The position numbers were made by a program, and so were the translations under genes. A stretch of 64,000 nucleotides of DNA from Coprinopsis marcescibilis (taxonomy: Eukaryota > Basidiomycota > Agaricomycetes > Agaricales > Psathyrellaceae): contig ML210167.1 in the NCBI GenBank assembly GCA_004369085.1, positions 172,711-236,710 on the forward strand, in the 5' to 3' direction. Below, piece by piece: positions 40,397 to 51,599 of this stretch. How positions within the stretch are numbered: the stretch's first letter is position 1; every line of letters starts with the position of its first letter. The notes beneath the pieces were generated by a model. That model did no database searches. It was not told the DNA's origin and saw only the letters and a program-made list of their open reading frames with translations.

Positions 40397-41952
40397 TTAC
40401 AGTTTAGTAATTGCTGTCCGCTCGGCATCGACAATCGCCTTGTCTCTAGCTAACCTGTGTCGTTGAGGCCCCTTGATTCCTAGTTCTTCAAGTATCTCAG
40501 TGGTATGTTGTCCTGGTTTTAACGCGGCAAGAGGCCGTTCGAGTTTGGGTTGTTGGGTCGTACTGGTGATTGCTGGGTGAGCTTCTGGAACAGGCGCTTG
40601 GGCGAGTTTACCGGCCTCTTTAGGAGACAATACTGGAACAGTGCAAGCTTCCGTATCTTTAGGTGTCAAGCAAATCAGTGACGCAGCAACGGAACAGGAA
40701 CAGGAATTAAGCGTACGAAAGAAAAGCTTGGCCCAATAATCTCTGGGTCTTGTGAGGAAAGCCTTTTCGAAGAACTCAAACATTCTCGGCCAGGTCTGGC
40801 GATTCCCTTGATCTGCAGGCGAAGGTTTCCAGCCATCGACAGAAAAGTCTTGAGGCAATGCTTTCAGGAGGCCAGCAAGGAATGTCTTGAAGAATTGAGG
40901 TTCCAAGCATCCGACAGACATCCAACCGCCATCTTTGCACAAGTATATGTTGTAGAATGGTGCACCGCCGTCCAACGGATTCGTTCCTCGAGGTCCACCC
41001 ATCAAGGGCGAATTGGGAACCAACGCGTGGATGAGGGGGAAAGACGACAGATACCGTGTGCCGGTGACCTAGACTTTTCAGGTGGGACGCAGATAACAGA
41101 AGTTGGGCTTACTGACCATGTCCGAATTCACCACTTGCCCCTTTCCTGTCTTTGCTCGCTCAAGGAGCGCAATCAGAATTCCCATGGCGCACATAGCGCC
41201 TCCACCTGCGAAATCCGCGAGGATGTTGAGTGGAAACGTCGGCTTTGAAGGGGTACCTGGCAGCATCTGAATACAAGAGCGCGGTTAATGCCAACTGTTA
41301 CAGCTGCCCCAACTCGATCTAACTCACGGCAAGTACGCCACTTAAGGCGGCGTAGTTGATGTCATGGCCTGGAGTGCGAGGTTAAAACTTGGCGTAGGGT
41401 CGAGTAAGCGATACAACCGACCTGCCATGTCCTTGTAAGGACCTAAAAGCCAAAGTTAATCGGGGGTTTGACATGTGTTGATAATCTCTCACCATTTCTT
41501 GGGAACCTTGTAAAACGCGGTCAATGACAGGGTCTGCGACTACAATGAAGAGGTGCTCACCCCACAATTCTAGCGTAGATCAGTTTATCGTTCAAAGGAG
41601 GACTAGTTCCATCTCCAAAAAAGACTTCTGGGCCCAAACCCAACCGTTCCATGACACCAGGGCGAAACGGATCAATGAGTACATCCGCAGAGGTTATCAA
41701 GGTCTTGAGTAGTTCTCTTCCGCTGGCCACTTTCGAATCGACTGCAATAGACCGTTTACCACGGCATAGAACATCAGTCGAGCTAGTAGAAGGTCTATCC
41801 ACTCGAATCACTGATGCGCCATTATCCGCTAAAACGAGGCCAGCGAATGGGCCCGGCGCTAACCCGGCAAACTGACAACAAGAGTTAGGAAAAACAGAGG
41901 GAATAGCTTTTTGGCAACATACCTCGATAACCTTCAGACCTGACAGAGCCAT
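40397..41952 (-). CDS. Alpha-methylacyl-CoA racemase (CoA-transferase family III)
   Basis: Minus strand, start [20 protein letters not shown]. Short introns split the front half, including a 14-nt exon (41493-41506) and a 21-nt exon (41422-41442). Family III landmarks follow: [59 protein letters not shown] and [12 protein letters not shown]. The His of GHDINY and the Asp of LADFAGGG are the catalytic acid/base pair in this enzyme class, and both are present. Near 40.7 kb the frame stays open through a probable intron (donor GTACGC, acceptor CTAAAG); removing it gives [12 protein letters not shown], as in relatives. The C-terminus is TKL, a weak peroxisomal signal. It should interconvert 2R- and 2S-methyl acyl-CoA so branched chains can enter beta-oxidation, matching the flanking dehydrogenases. 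Confidence 0.92.
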
Positions 41953-43064
41953 AATCTGTACAATGGTCGGATAGTGAGCATGATTTTGACGACCGTGGCA
42001 AGGTATATGATGTATTCATGCCGGTGACCAGAAAAAGACTGTTGGGCGTTGTTTGAGGTTCTGTCATGCGACGACCAGCTGAGCGCGTCCGGGGCCCGCT
42101 TGTCTCTTACCCCTAAACAACATATTAATGGGACAACAGCACACAGACCAGCAATCCCTTATGCATCACTCGGGGATGCTATGTAGTACAAGTCTAGAAC
42201 TGCTTAGTGGCCGGTTCGGAACCTTGAGCATGGTCCCAGAGTTCGCCGCCTGTCTATGGACCCGGACATACACCTGTCCCACCTCGACGTCCGACGTGCT
42301 TTCGGAAACTCTCTTGCAAATTCGAGACGGATGTTCCAAGCGCAGACGAATTTCAGACTGCTTTACGCCTGTTCTGATTTTACAGCTCGCGGCAATCATC
42401 AGCCGTCTTTTCTCCTCAGAATGTATCAGGGCTTGCCAATCTTCAAGTTCCTTGCAGCCTCCTGTTCCGGCGCTCGGTGTATTGCTTCGAATGTCTCACA
42501 GGTCGACTTTTGAAACATATCAAACATCTGTTCAATCTAAAGTTCTTGCGGTCTGTAATTGCTTCGACTTGGTGCTAGTATTCCATCAACTACAGCCACA
42601 TCCTTCCAACTGGATCCATCAAAACAAGAAGACACCTCAAGAGTTTTGGGCTTCCCTCGTTGCAGTTGTTCGTTTTGACTTTTAATTCATCTGTTATCTG
42701 TCAAGAGCTAACAGGAGCTAACCCCTGTGTTCAGTCACATTACAACTCCAATTGCTTGAGAACTTCGCGAAAGCTGAGGGGTCATGGAAACAAACAGAAT
42801 TGAGTAGGTGCCATTGGTCGGGGATGCATGCAATATCCAGTCAAAGCGCCCGCGGCGGCACAACCCAGAGTACATGTGATTGTTTCCCCGCAACACTCAA
42901 TTGAGGCAGACTGGTACCCGGAGCCTTATGATGCATACTCGTGTCTTGGCAGCAATGGTAAGTATCATCGAACTCCGGTGTGTTGGAACACCGGTTACGG
43001 GAATATAAAGCTCTGTATGTATCACCGAGTCCGACTTGCTACGTTTCTAGCTTCTCCTACAACG
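41953..43064. promoter_or_regulatory. Divergent promoter between racemase and b5-ACAD copy 2
   Basis: About 1.1 kb separating the start codons of the minus-strand racemase and the plus-strand dehydrogenase. Open frames inside it (42128-42685 and others) show no domain or splice context. Its position at the centre of the cluster makes it the natural place for shared control. I did not identify a specific binding site. Confidence 0.5.
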
Positions 43065-45041
43065 ATGAGCAAAGTCTTCACTAGAGAAGAAGTCGCGCAG
43101 CACAAAAAAGAGGGCGATCTAGTACGTTGTGTCGGCTCTTGTAGATTTCGGCGCTAATTCATTTGCTGCAGTGGATCGTCGTCGACTCCAACGTCTACAA
43201 CCTCTCCAAGTTCGCGGCGATGCATCCAGGAGGACTTTCTGTACTCCTGGACGAGGATGTTGGTACGTTATACACTCGTCCGGTGTACATCATGCACTGA
43301 TGTTTACCATTCAGCTGGAAAGGACGCAACAGAAACATTCTTCGGCCTGCATCGAACGGAGGTCCTCAGCAAGCCACAGTTCAAGCGCCTTATCATCGGT
43401 ACGCTCGAGGGTGCCCAACAGCAATTCTTGGAGCCAGCACCAGGTTCTCTGAGCCAGGTTCCTTATGCGGAGCCTACATGGCTGAGCAAGGGGTATTACA
43501 GCCCATACTATAAGCCTGTGGGTTGTACCGTACTACCATCATGTTGGCAGTTCTTGACGTTCTATCATGGTAGCACCACCGAGTCCTTCAAACCGAGTTC
43601 CGCAAGTTCGTTGACGAGGTCCTCATTCCGGATGGGCGAGCACGCGAAGAGGACGGAAAACGTCCAAGCCCAAGCGTATTCTTGGAGATGGGGAGGCTCA
43701 ACATCATGGCAATGAGACTTGGCCCTGGCCCTCACCTGAAGGGGTTGGAGCTCATGGGGGGTATCATCAAGCCCGAAGAGGTACGCGCAAAGGCTCGCTT
43801 CGCCTAACTCAACAGCCACTGACGCCACAGTAACACTTAGTTCGATTACTTCCATGAACTGATCATGGGCCAGGAGAGTGCCAGGCTGCATGCTCGTGGA
43901 TACCTGGACGGTATTGGTGGTGGAACTTTCATTGGTATGTCAGGTCTGCAAAGACAAAGATCCCAATTCTAACAATCATGTAGGTCTCCCTCCCATCATG
44001 AACTTTGGAAAACCTGCCCTTAGGGAGAAGATCATGAAGGAAGTGTTTGAAGGCAAGAAGCTTTGTGCGTTGGGTATAACCGAGGCCTTCGCTGGAAGTG
44101 ACGTTGCCGGCCTCCGGTGTTTCGCCAAACGAGTGGAAAATGGCTGGATAGTCACTGGAACAAAAAAATGGATCACCAATGCCACATTTGCCGACTATTT
44201 CACCATTGGTTGCCGCACAGAACAGGGTGGACTTGTCGTATTGTGTGTTGAACGTGGACCCGGCGTTGAGACTAAGCCCATAAAAACCTCCTACTCAACG
44301 GCAGCTGGGACCGGATACATCACATTCGAGGACGTCTTCGTTCCTTACGAGAACACTCTCGGAACGGAGAACAAGGGTCTTCAGGTCATCCTTTCCAACT
44401 TCAACCACGAACGATGGGGCATGTGCACTGTGAGCATCGGTGCTCAGCGCATCGTTGTCGAAGAGTGTCTAAAGTGAGCTTTTTAACGGTTGTACTGCGC
44501 ATATGCTTTCTGATCGGGTTTATCAGGTGGGTTAATCAGCGCAAGGTCTTCGGCAAGCCTCTGCACTCGCAGGCCGTGATTCGAAACAAACTAGCGGCCA
44601 TGATCTCTCGGGTAGAGAGTGCCCAATCATGGTTGGAGAATATCACCTTCCAAATGAACCACATGAAGTACGGACAGCAAGCTGAACTCCTGGCTGGGTG
44701 AGTCTCACAGCTATTGTCTTCGGTATAATATAATAATATCTCACCGCATCTTACAGCCCGATCGCCCTGCTCAAGCAATACGCCACTTCGACCGCGCAAG
44801 AGACAGCCCGTGATGCTGTTCAGATCTTTGGTGGACGTGGTATCACAAAAACCGGCATGGGTCGCTTCATTGAGCATTACCATCGTACAGTTCCATTTGA
44901 TGCGTAAGTACCGAAACCACTATCTGGTTGATTGTACTCAACTTGTGTTCTATTAGTGTTCTCGGTGGTGCTGAGGACGTGCTCGGGGATCTCGGTGTTC
45001 GACAAGCATTGAAGAAAATGCCCAAGGATGCCCGCTTGTAA
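43065..45041 (+). CDS. Cytochrome b5-acyl-CoA dehydrogenase fusion (copy 2)
   Basis: Begins MSKVFTREEVAQHKKEGDL in one exon (43065-43121), then the b5 domain WIVVDSNVYNLSKFAAMHPG with the second heme ligand in FFGLHRTEVL. The dehydrogenase part has IMAMRLGPGPHLKG, GLPPIMNFGKPALREK, ITEAFAGSDVAGL, KKWITNATFADYF, FGKPLHSQAVIRNK, QIFGGRGITKTGMG and VPFDAVLGGAEDVLGDLGV. The protein is about 510 residues and ends in ARL, an acceptable PTS1 for peroxisomal import. The b5 domain is fused upstream of a FAD dehydrogenase, so electron transfer between flavin and heme is plausible; the final acceptor is unknown. All phases close and no lesion is seen. It lies 440 bp upstream of copy 3 in the same orientation, as expected after tandem duplication. 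Confidence 0.93.
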
Positions 45042-45482
45042 TTGTGTAGCCCCATTTCAGAATTCTATCAACCTTCATTACTGTAGCTCAATTGTAAACT
45101 ACTCTTCTGTAATCCAGTCCCTTACTAGGAGGCTATCGCACGCGAAGATGGCAGGACCCTCTGACTCCCCGCAAACCATGCTTGGTAAATTGTGATCCCT
45201 CTCAGGGTACATGGGCGCATGATAAATCTCACTACGAATACCTACCATGATGCTACCAGTTGAAAATCTACTGCGTTTGTTGCTTCGCAAAGTGGGCTGC
45301 GCTGATTGGTGGATCCGACGCCTGGTTCCGCGTTTCATGTGGACTTGCCTTTTGTGGGGTCGATCGGAAGTATCACATGCGCGGATGCCCTCACCTTAAC
45401 TAGTCGAACAGAGGGCCGCCGTACAGTTCTGCTTTTACCAAGTTACCACCGCTAACCCTCTACATCGTCTGCTCTGACTGCA
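45042..45482. other. Spacer between b5-ACAD copies 2 and 3
   Basis: About 440 bp holding the 3' UTR of copy 2 and the promoter of copy 3. No gene is seen. Confidence 0.5.
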
Positions 45483-48400
45483 ATGGCATCGAAGGAATTG
45501 AAGACTTATACTCGTGAGGAGGTTGCTAAGGTCTGTCTTATCTTATCAGATTGTTTCAACAAGGCTGAACCGAGGTTACAGCACAATACAGACGGTGATC
45601 TGGTGAGGCCCGAACAGTCAATATTGTCCCCAGACATGGACACTGACGACCCTGCGACGTCTCGAATATCTAGTGGATTATTATAGATGGCAAGGTATAT
45701 GACATCTCCAGGTTTAAGAACCTCCACCCTGGAGGAGCTTCCGTTTTGCTCGATCCGGAAGTCGGTACGTCACAGCAAGACCATTTCAATATTGCGCTAT
45801 CTCAATTTCCTACACAGCTGGCAAGGACGCCACTGAGGCCTTTTACGGTCTCCATCGCCATGAAGTAATCGAGAAGCCTCAGTACAAGCGTCTCCAGATC
45901 GGCGCTATTGAGGGAGTGAAGAGCGTCATCCACAGCCAGATTCCTGGAGAGCTCAGTAAGGTTCCCTATGCCGAACCTACCTGGTTGACAGAGGGTTATT
46001 ACAGCCCCTTCTTTAACGATGTGAGTCCCAATGCACTTGTTTATGGGCGACGAAAATTCGACATTTTTCTTCTTCTATAGAACCACCGAGCATTCCAAAA
46101 GGTTGTCCGGAAGTTTATGGATGAGATCGTCACACCTGACGCCCGCGTGAGTGATAAACAAGCTATTTTATCCGAGACCATGCACTCAATTGGATGCCAT
46201 TTGTTTAGTTGAGGGAAGAGGATGGAAAGCCACCTAGTGCCAGTGTCGTCGAAGCTATGGCGTGAGTGCTTTTTGCAATTTTTTGAGGCCTCTTGTTAAC
46301 CTATGCTTGCTGTTTTAGGAACGTCGGTCTCCATGCCATGAGAATGGGTCCCGGAAAGCACCTTAAGGGTTCGCTCAGATCGTCAAATCTGAATACCAAG
46401 TACTTAAACGTGTTGTACAGGTCTAGAGCTTATGGGAGGCGTTGTCAAGCCCGAGGAGGTGTGTTCCTCTCCTGTTCTTTCGGTGTATTGTCGCCTAACT
46501 CCCAATTTAACAATTTGACAGTTCGATTATTTCCACGAGGTAAGAACCTTCGCCCCAAGTATCCATTCCTGGATGTTAAAAGCTTTCACAGATGATCATC
46601 ACACAAGAGTTTGCTCGTGCAGGTTGCCGAGGCTATGGCGATGGTAAGGTTTTGCCACTTCTAGATCGACACGAGGCCTAAGTTGCAAAACAAACAGGTC
46701 TCATGTCTGGCTCTGTTATCGGCCTCCCTCCCGTTTTGAACTTCGGAAGCGATGCCATCAAACAGAAGGTCGTTCCAGATGTTTTGTCTGGCAAGAGGCC
46801 TATTTGCCTTGCCATCTCAGAGGCCTTTGCTGGTAGCGATGTTGCTGGCATTCAGACCACTGCCGTCAAGAGTGAGGACGGAAATCACTGGATTATTAAC
46901 GGAACGTTAGTACTATCTTGTTCTAGCTCTTTGGTCTGCCACTGATCATGTGTCTCTCATCCTTCACCTTCGCGTCCTATCTCCCCCGACGACACCACTG
47001 TTCTTGCTTTTGACACCAAAAACCGTCCGATTTCGATCTCACAGGAAGAAGTGGATCACGAATGGAACGTGAGTTGCGAAACCCCTTTTCATTCAATACA
47101 AAGATTGACATGCCCCTGTTAGCTTCGCCCATTAGTGCGTATTTGCTGATTTGATAATTCTACCGATAGCTCATGCTTCTATTGAAAGCTTCACCGTTGG
47201 CTGCAAGACCGAGGTAGGATTAATTTGTCCTTTTCTACAGTGGTTTGGTTCTGATTTAGGTTTTAGGACGGTTTCACCGTTATACTTGTTGAGCGAGGTG
47301 AGGGTGTTGAGACCAAGGCCATCAAAACAAGCTACGTGCGTATGGAGCTCCAGAGGGTCCGCCTATATCTCACTTTGCCGTCTATAGTCTCCTACCGCCG
47401 GGACTGCCTTCGTGTCCTTCGACAATGTCAAGGTTCCTGTTGAGAACACCCTTGGCCCCGAGGGTGGAGGAATCTTTGTTATGCTCAGGTATGAGAGTAT
47501 TTGGACAAACTTGAATCTGGGTTGTTTCTTATTTTATCCTTGTTTAGCAACTTTAACCACGAACGTTGGGTCATGATCTGCTCCTCTGCCCGAAGCCAGC
47601 GTCTTATCGTGGAGGAGTGCCTCAAGTGGGTTGTTTTGTTCCCGCTTTGAATTCAATCGCTAAGCCACAATGATCAGGTGGACAAACCAACGCAAGGCTT
47701 TCGGAAAGCCTCTTCATTCCCAGGCTGTTATTCGAAGCAAGATTGCTGCCATGATTTCGCGAGCTGAGGCAGTTCAAAGCTGGCTCGAGAACATCACTTA
47801 CCAAATGAACAACATGGTGAGTGGCGCTTTGGGGTTAGAAGTTGGCTTATTGTGCTCACTTTCTCTTTTGCGGCGTTAGTCTTACAAGCAGCAAGCCAAG
47901 CTGCTCGCCGGGTATGTGTGGCCTTTTTCGAGAATCACCCCGCAGAAATTAAAAATACGTTTTGCCCCAGACCCATCGGTTTGCTCAAGATGACATCTAC
48001 CCGATTCGCGCAAGAGACTGCTACCGATGCTGTTCAGGTTCGGACTCCCTTTTCACCGTGACATATTGCTATATGCTCATCGTCTACCAGATCTTCGGTG
48101 GTCGCGGCATCACTAGAACCGGTATGTCTCAATCCCTTCTGGCCTTGCCATACACCTGACATTCTCCCGATATCAGGCATGGGTCAATTCATTGAACACG
48201 CAAGTACACCTTATTTCTATTCTTTACCTGGTGATTAATGTCATGTGCACAGTATCATCGGACTGTTCCCTTCGATGCGTGAGTAAAAAACGTCTATTAC
48301 CATGGAACAAGGAACTGACCATTGTCTTTTTTTGCAGAATCCTTGGTGGAGGTCAGTTGTTGAATTAACGTTAATCCAAGTCTGTCAGAGACTAATTAGC

Positions 48401-48484
48401 AACCCTTTTACAGCCGAAGACGTACTGGGCGACCTCGGTGTTCGTCAAGCCATCCGCCAGATGCCCAAGAACTCGAAGCTCTAA
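45483..48484 (+). CDS. Cytochrome b5-acyl-CoA dehydrogenase fusion (copy 3)
   Basis: About twenty exons, the most fragmented of the three. It starts MASKELKTYTREEVAK, then has a 21-nt exon (45582-45602, HNTDGDL) before the b5 domain WIIIDGKVYDISRFKNLHPG and second ligand FYGLHRHEV. The dehydrogenase part has HAMRMGPGKHLKG, VIGLPPVLNFGSDAIKQK, ISEAFAGSDVAGI, KKWITNGT, FTVGCKTEDGFTVILVERG, NFNHERWVMI, FGKPLHSQAVIRSK and IFGGRGITRTGMG. A 12-nt exon (47123-47134) is needed to join KKWITNGT to FTVGC without a stop; it yields TFAHYF where relatives have TFADYF. The C-terminus is SKL, the canonical PTS1. Function as for copy 2, most likely a peroxisomal FAD acyl-CoA dehydrogenase. Confidence 0.9.
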
Positions 48485-48655
48485 TTTACCACTGCTTTAT
48501 TAATTCATCATGACTTCCCTTTAATTATTATCCCTATTTCGTGCATAAGGTACCTTGGACTAAGCCACTATCTGCCTTCACAGTTATTTTTCAGGCGGTA
48601 GTTCATAAATGTAGCAGTAGATATATAGGAACGTGTCGCAGGAATCACATAATTC

Positions 48656-49570
48656 TCATCGGAATAGTTTCTGACGTTCTCGGCTGGCACGTACACCGAC
48701 ATTGGCTACTGCTGGACCAGAACTCCATCCGAACCATTGCATAATGACATTTTTTGCAAAAATCTCGCCAAATCCGAGCATTACGCCGTTCACAAACGGC
48801 AAGGCGAGGTTGATGGCAAGAGCAGAGAAGAGCGCGACCACCCTTGTACGAGTCGATAATGTCGTGTTGAAGATAGCTGTTGTCGCAGATGCTGGTGGTT
48901 GCTGAGGTGCGGAGGGCGCGTTTATTGGAGATGGGGTTTGAGTCCTTTCGGGGAAGGACATGGAGGGGAAAGATGAGGTGGAGGCTTGAACTTCCTCCCA
49001 CTTTTGAGAACCATCGGTGTCTTCTCTGGATTCTGGTCGAACGTCGACGACAGAGTTGGATATAGCCTTGAGACGCAAGAGAAATGTAATTAAGCGGAGA
49101 ATACCGGCGCTTATACGACGCATGCTTACCTCTGACCCAGAAATTGACTTTGGCCTGTGAGTTGGCAAACCGGTTGGGATATCCGACCCCTTCTCTTCTG
49201 GTAATCCAGCAGCTTTTCGTTTCTCGGTTTCTTCCTTGCGAATGGCTTCCCAGCGAGCGCGTTCTTGCTCGGACTTCTCGCGGTACTCAGCAGACTGGCG
49301 CCTCCAAGCCTTTACTTGGGCATCGTATTCCTCCTTCCATTTGTCGCTTCCAGGGGCACTCTCAGAAGGTTCCACGACAGTGTTGTCTGTCAAGTTTGTT
49401 ATGTCTTCAGCGGTTGAGTTGGAGACAACAACAGGCTCCTCCTTAGGTGGGCTCAGAGGAGGTACAACGAATGCTTCACCGCTCGTCAGGGCGGCCTAGA
49501 AACAGTGCATTAGCTCTCTTATCAACGTTTCCTGGCGCTAGATTACCTCTATCAAGTCTTCTGCCGACAT
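48656..49570 (-). CDS. MIM1: Mitochondrial outer-membrane import protein Mim1 (extended form)
   Basis: Three minus-strand exons; the first encodes only MSADELIE-like eight residues (MSAEDLIE, 49570-49547). The N-terminal 150 residues are charged and predicted helical (KWKEEYDAQVKAWRRQSAEY). The C-terminal segment is diagnostic: LAINLALPFVNGVMLGFGEI followed by FAKNVIMQWFGW matches the single helix and NGxMLGFGE motif of yeast Mim1. Mim1 inserts helical proteins such as Tom20 and Tom70 into the outer membrane. Yeast Mim1 is about 113 residues, while this product is roughly 250, with the extra length all N-terminal. The call rests on the short conserved core. Confidence 0.85.
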
Positions 49571-50973
49571 TTTGGTTATGGAACGAATTCAAGCCCGCAA
49601 GAACTAGACGGTGACACGGACAGAACTAAAGCAGGCCGTGTGACTGCCTGACCAACTGGCTCGTGACTTCGCGGCAGCGATGCGTCACAGTGGTCACATC
49701 TTTGCGAATACTCGATGGTTCCTGTGTCAAAAACCAGTCTATTCTCCGGTCTATTCCTTTCTCGCTGGACAATCTAACTACCTGCATGGATTGGTTGGGC
49801 ATCCACGCAGGTACTGAATTTTGGAGGCCTAGTACCGACGGCAGCCATGGAAGTTGGAAGGGCGGTTGGCCACCGACGGCAACTAAGCTATATCCTTCGA
49901 ATTCTTGTCGTCTCGTTCCTGAACGGCTTTGGTGACATGCCCCAGTCTGTATGTAACTCCAGTCTACGTCCGACTCGCGGTGAAACAGCATCTTGGGCAA
50001 TCGTGACTCGTCTGACTCGGTATGGAAACCCACTTCTGGCTGAATATTCCCAAATTCACCGCATATTTCTTTCGCATAAATATCTTATCGGATCCTAGAT
50101 TTACTGATCATTGACCTATCAGTGACCCAGACGTTTGAACCACCTGGGTTCCATTGCCGCCGGTCTTTTGGATAGTGTTGTTTTCGGGAACGAGAAACCC
50201 AGATTGGCGGGCTGGGTCGATTCCCAGGATGATTTCGCAAACCAAGCTCCCTAACTCATTGAATATAGATGGCTATCGCTGCTCGAGAGATCTTGACCCG
50301 GGACACCATCGACTTTCTTTCGGACGATTTCGATCCGTTCGTGGTTTTATTGTGTGCAATCCTAAATATCCGTTGAGAGACATATTCATCCCGGTAACCA
50401 TAATCGATCCTTCATCTCCATTTGCTTTAACCACCACCTGTAGCTCATCGCTAACCCGCAGGTTCCCGTGGTACGAGCATAATCGCCCTGTGCATTGGCA
50501 CAGTCTTAATTCTCCGTGTGCTTCATAATTGCTTCATAATCAACTTGGCGAGTGCTTTCCGGACGGATCGAGCAAACTGTAAGGCACCCATGACCCCATG
50601 TGCTCGGATTCTGCAGAAATTTTGGGCAAATACAAGACCAGAATCAGTTCAGAATAAAGTCAATAATGACCAGGCCAACCGGGTCTCGGGATCAAACAGA
50701 TAAGATGACCACCATTGATTCCGGGATATAGTTGGCGGAGATCAGATCAAAGGATTCATACATATGTCGTCCATAGGCTCGATCGCGTGACAGGAGGGAG
50801 TTAACGGTGTTCCAGTGTCTTTTGTAACTCCATGGAAGAGCTATATAATATGCGACGTTCTCCAGCTATCATCCCAAGACCCCCGCATCCGTTCCCTCCA
50901 GCCTAGCTCCCCACCACACACCTCTCTGTACAATCTCTGCCACTGCTTTAACAGCTTTACATCATTCCGAGCT
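49571..50973. other. Intergenic region upstream of the small Cys-rich gene
   Basis: About 1.4 kb without a supported gene. Frames at 49663-49935 and 50154-50528 have no domain. The segment 50840-50973 is C/T-rich with a TATATAAT-like sequence near 50842, consistent with a promoter and leader for the gene at 50974. Confidence 0.5.
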
Positions 50974-51388
50974 ATGTGTCGCCTCGAAGTGTAAACCTAT
51001 GCCCCCGCACTTTTTGGACCACTTTATTGACTTCTTTGTTCTAGTTTTGGTGACTGGCACAGAGGTTGTGGCGTATGTTTACTTTCATGCATTGCTTTGT
51101 TGAGCTGCTCGTTTAACGGTCCAACAGCATTTTATCAAATCCTATTATTCCGGGGAGCAAGTCGACTGCAATAACCAATATTGCTTTCACAGCTCAGCCC
51201 ATACTCATCTGGCGCCGAATTGCTCCTGCACCAGAGTTCGTACAGTTGCTTATCATATCCTCTTCATGGCTTTGAACCGTTTGCTTTGTCTATAGGAAAC
51301 CGAGGACGAACGAAGAATCGTCAACATGTTCCATGCACCCTGCGACGATTGCAGAGCTGCGGAATTTGCCCGTCGTGTCGGTCGTTAG
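50974..51388 (+). CDS. Small Cys/His-rich protein, hypothetical
   Basis: Four tiny exons (50974-50990, 51045-51072, 51128-51235, 51296-51388) give 81 residues beginning MCRLEVFGDWHRGCGHFIKS. Cys and His are spaced as in a zinc-binding module: C14-G-H16, DC ... YCFHSS, HLAPNCSC and HAPCDDCRAA. The C-terminus is charged. Introns are 54-60 nt with good signals. Third donor choice is open: using 51240 instead of 51236 changes the tail to a basic frame ending at about 51453. I recognise this as a class of small basidiomycete proteins starting MCR...CGH, but know no function. The gene is easy to miss because no single frame exceeds 36 codons. Confidence 0.65.
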
Positions 51389-51599
51389 TCCCTCGCGCAC
51401 AAGGCTGGCACCAGGCAGGACTCCATCACGAATGTCGCGTTCTACTTCATTAATCATCATGTTGACAACGCACACCAACCCCTAGACGTCTCTATCTATC
51501 TATTGCTTGCTTATGCTTATGTGTTCTGTCGCTATCTCATCTCGCTTTGTTGTCTCCTCATGTACTATATACACTGGATATCTACGATACTCCTCTGAG

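Noticed and set aside
40600..40760. Continuous reading of the racemase through [16 protein letters not shown]
   Set aside because: The stretch is open but matches intron signals, and removing it restores the family sequence [12 protein letters not shown].
42128..42685. 185-codon plus-strand frame between racemase and b5-ACAD copy 2
   Set aside because: Composition is unlike neighbouring coding exons and no family was recognised; it fits better as promoter DNA.
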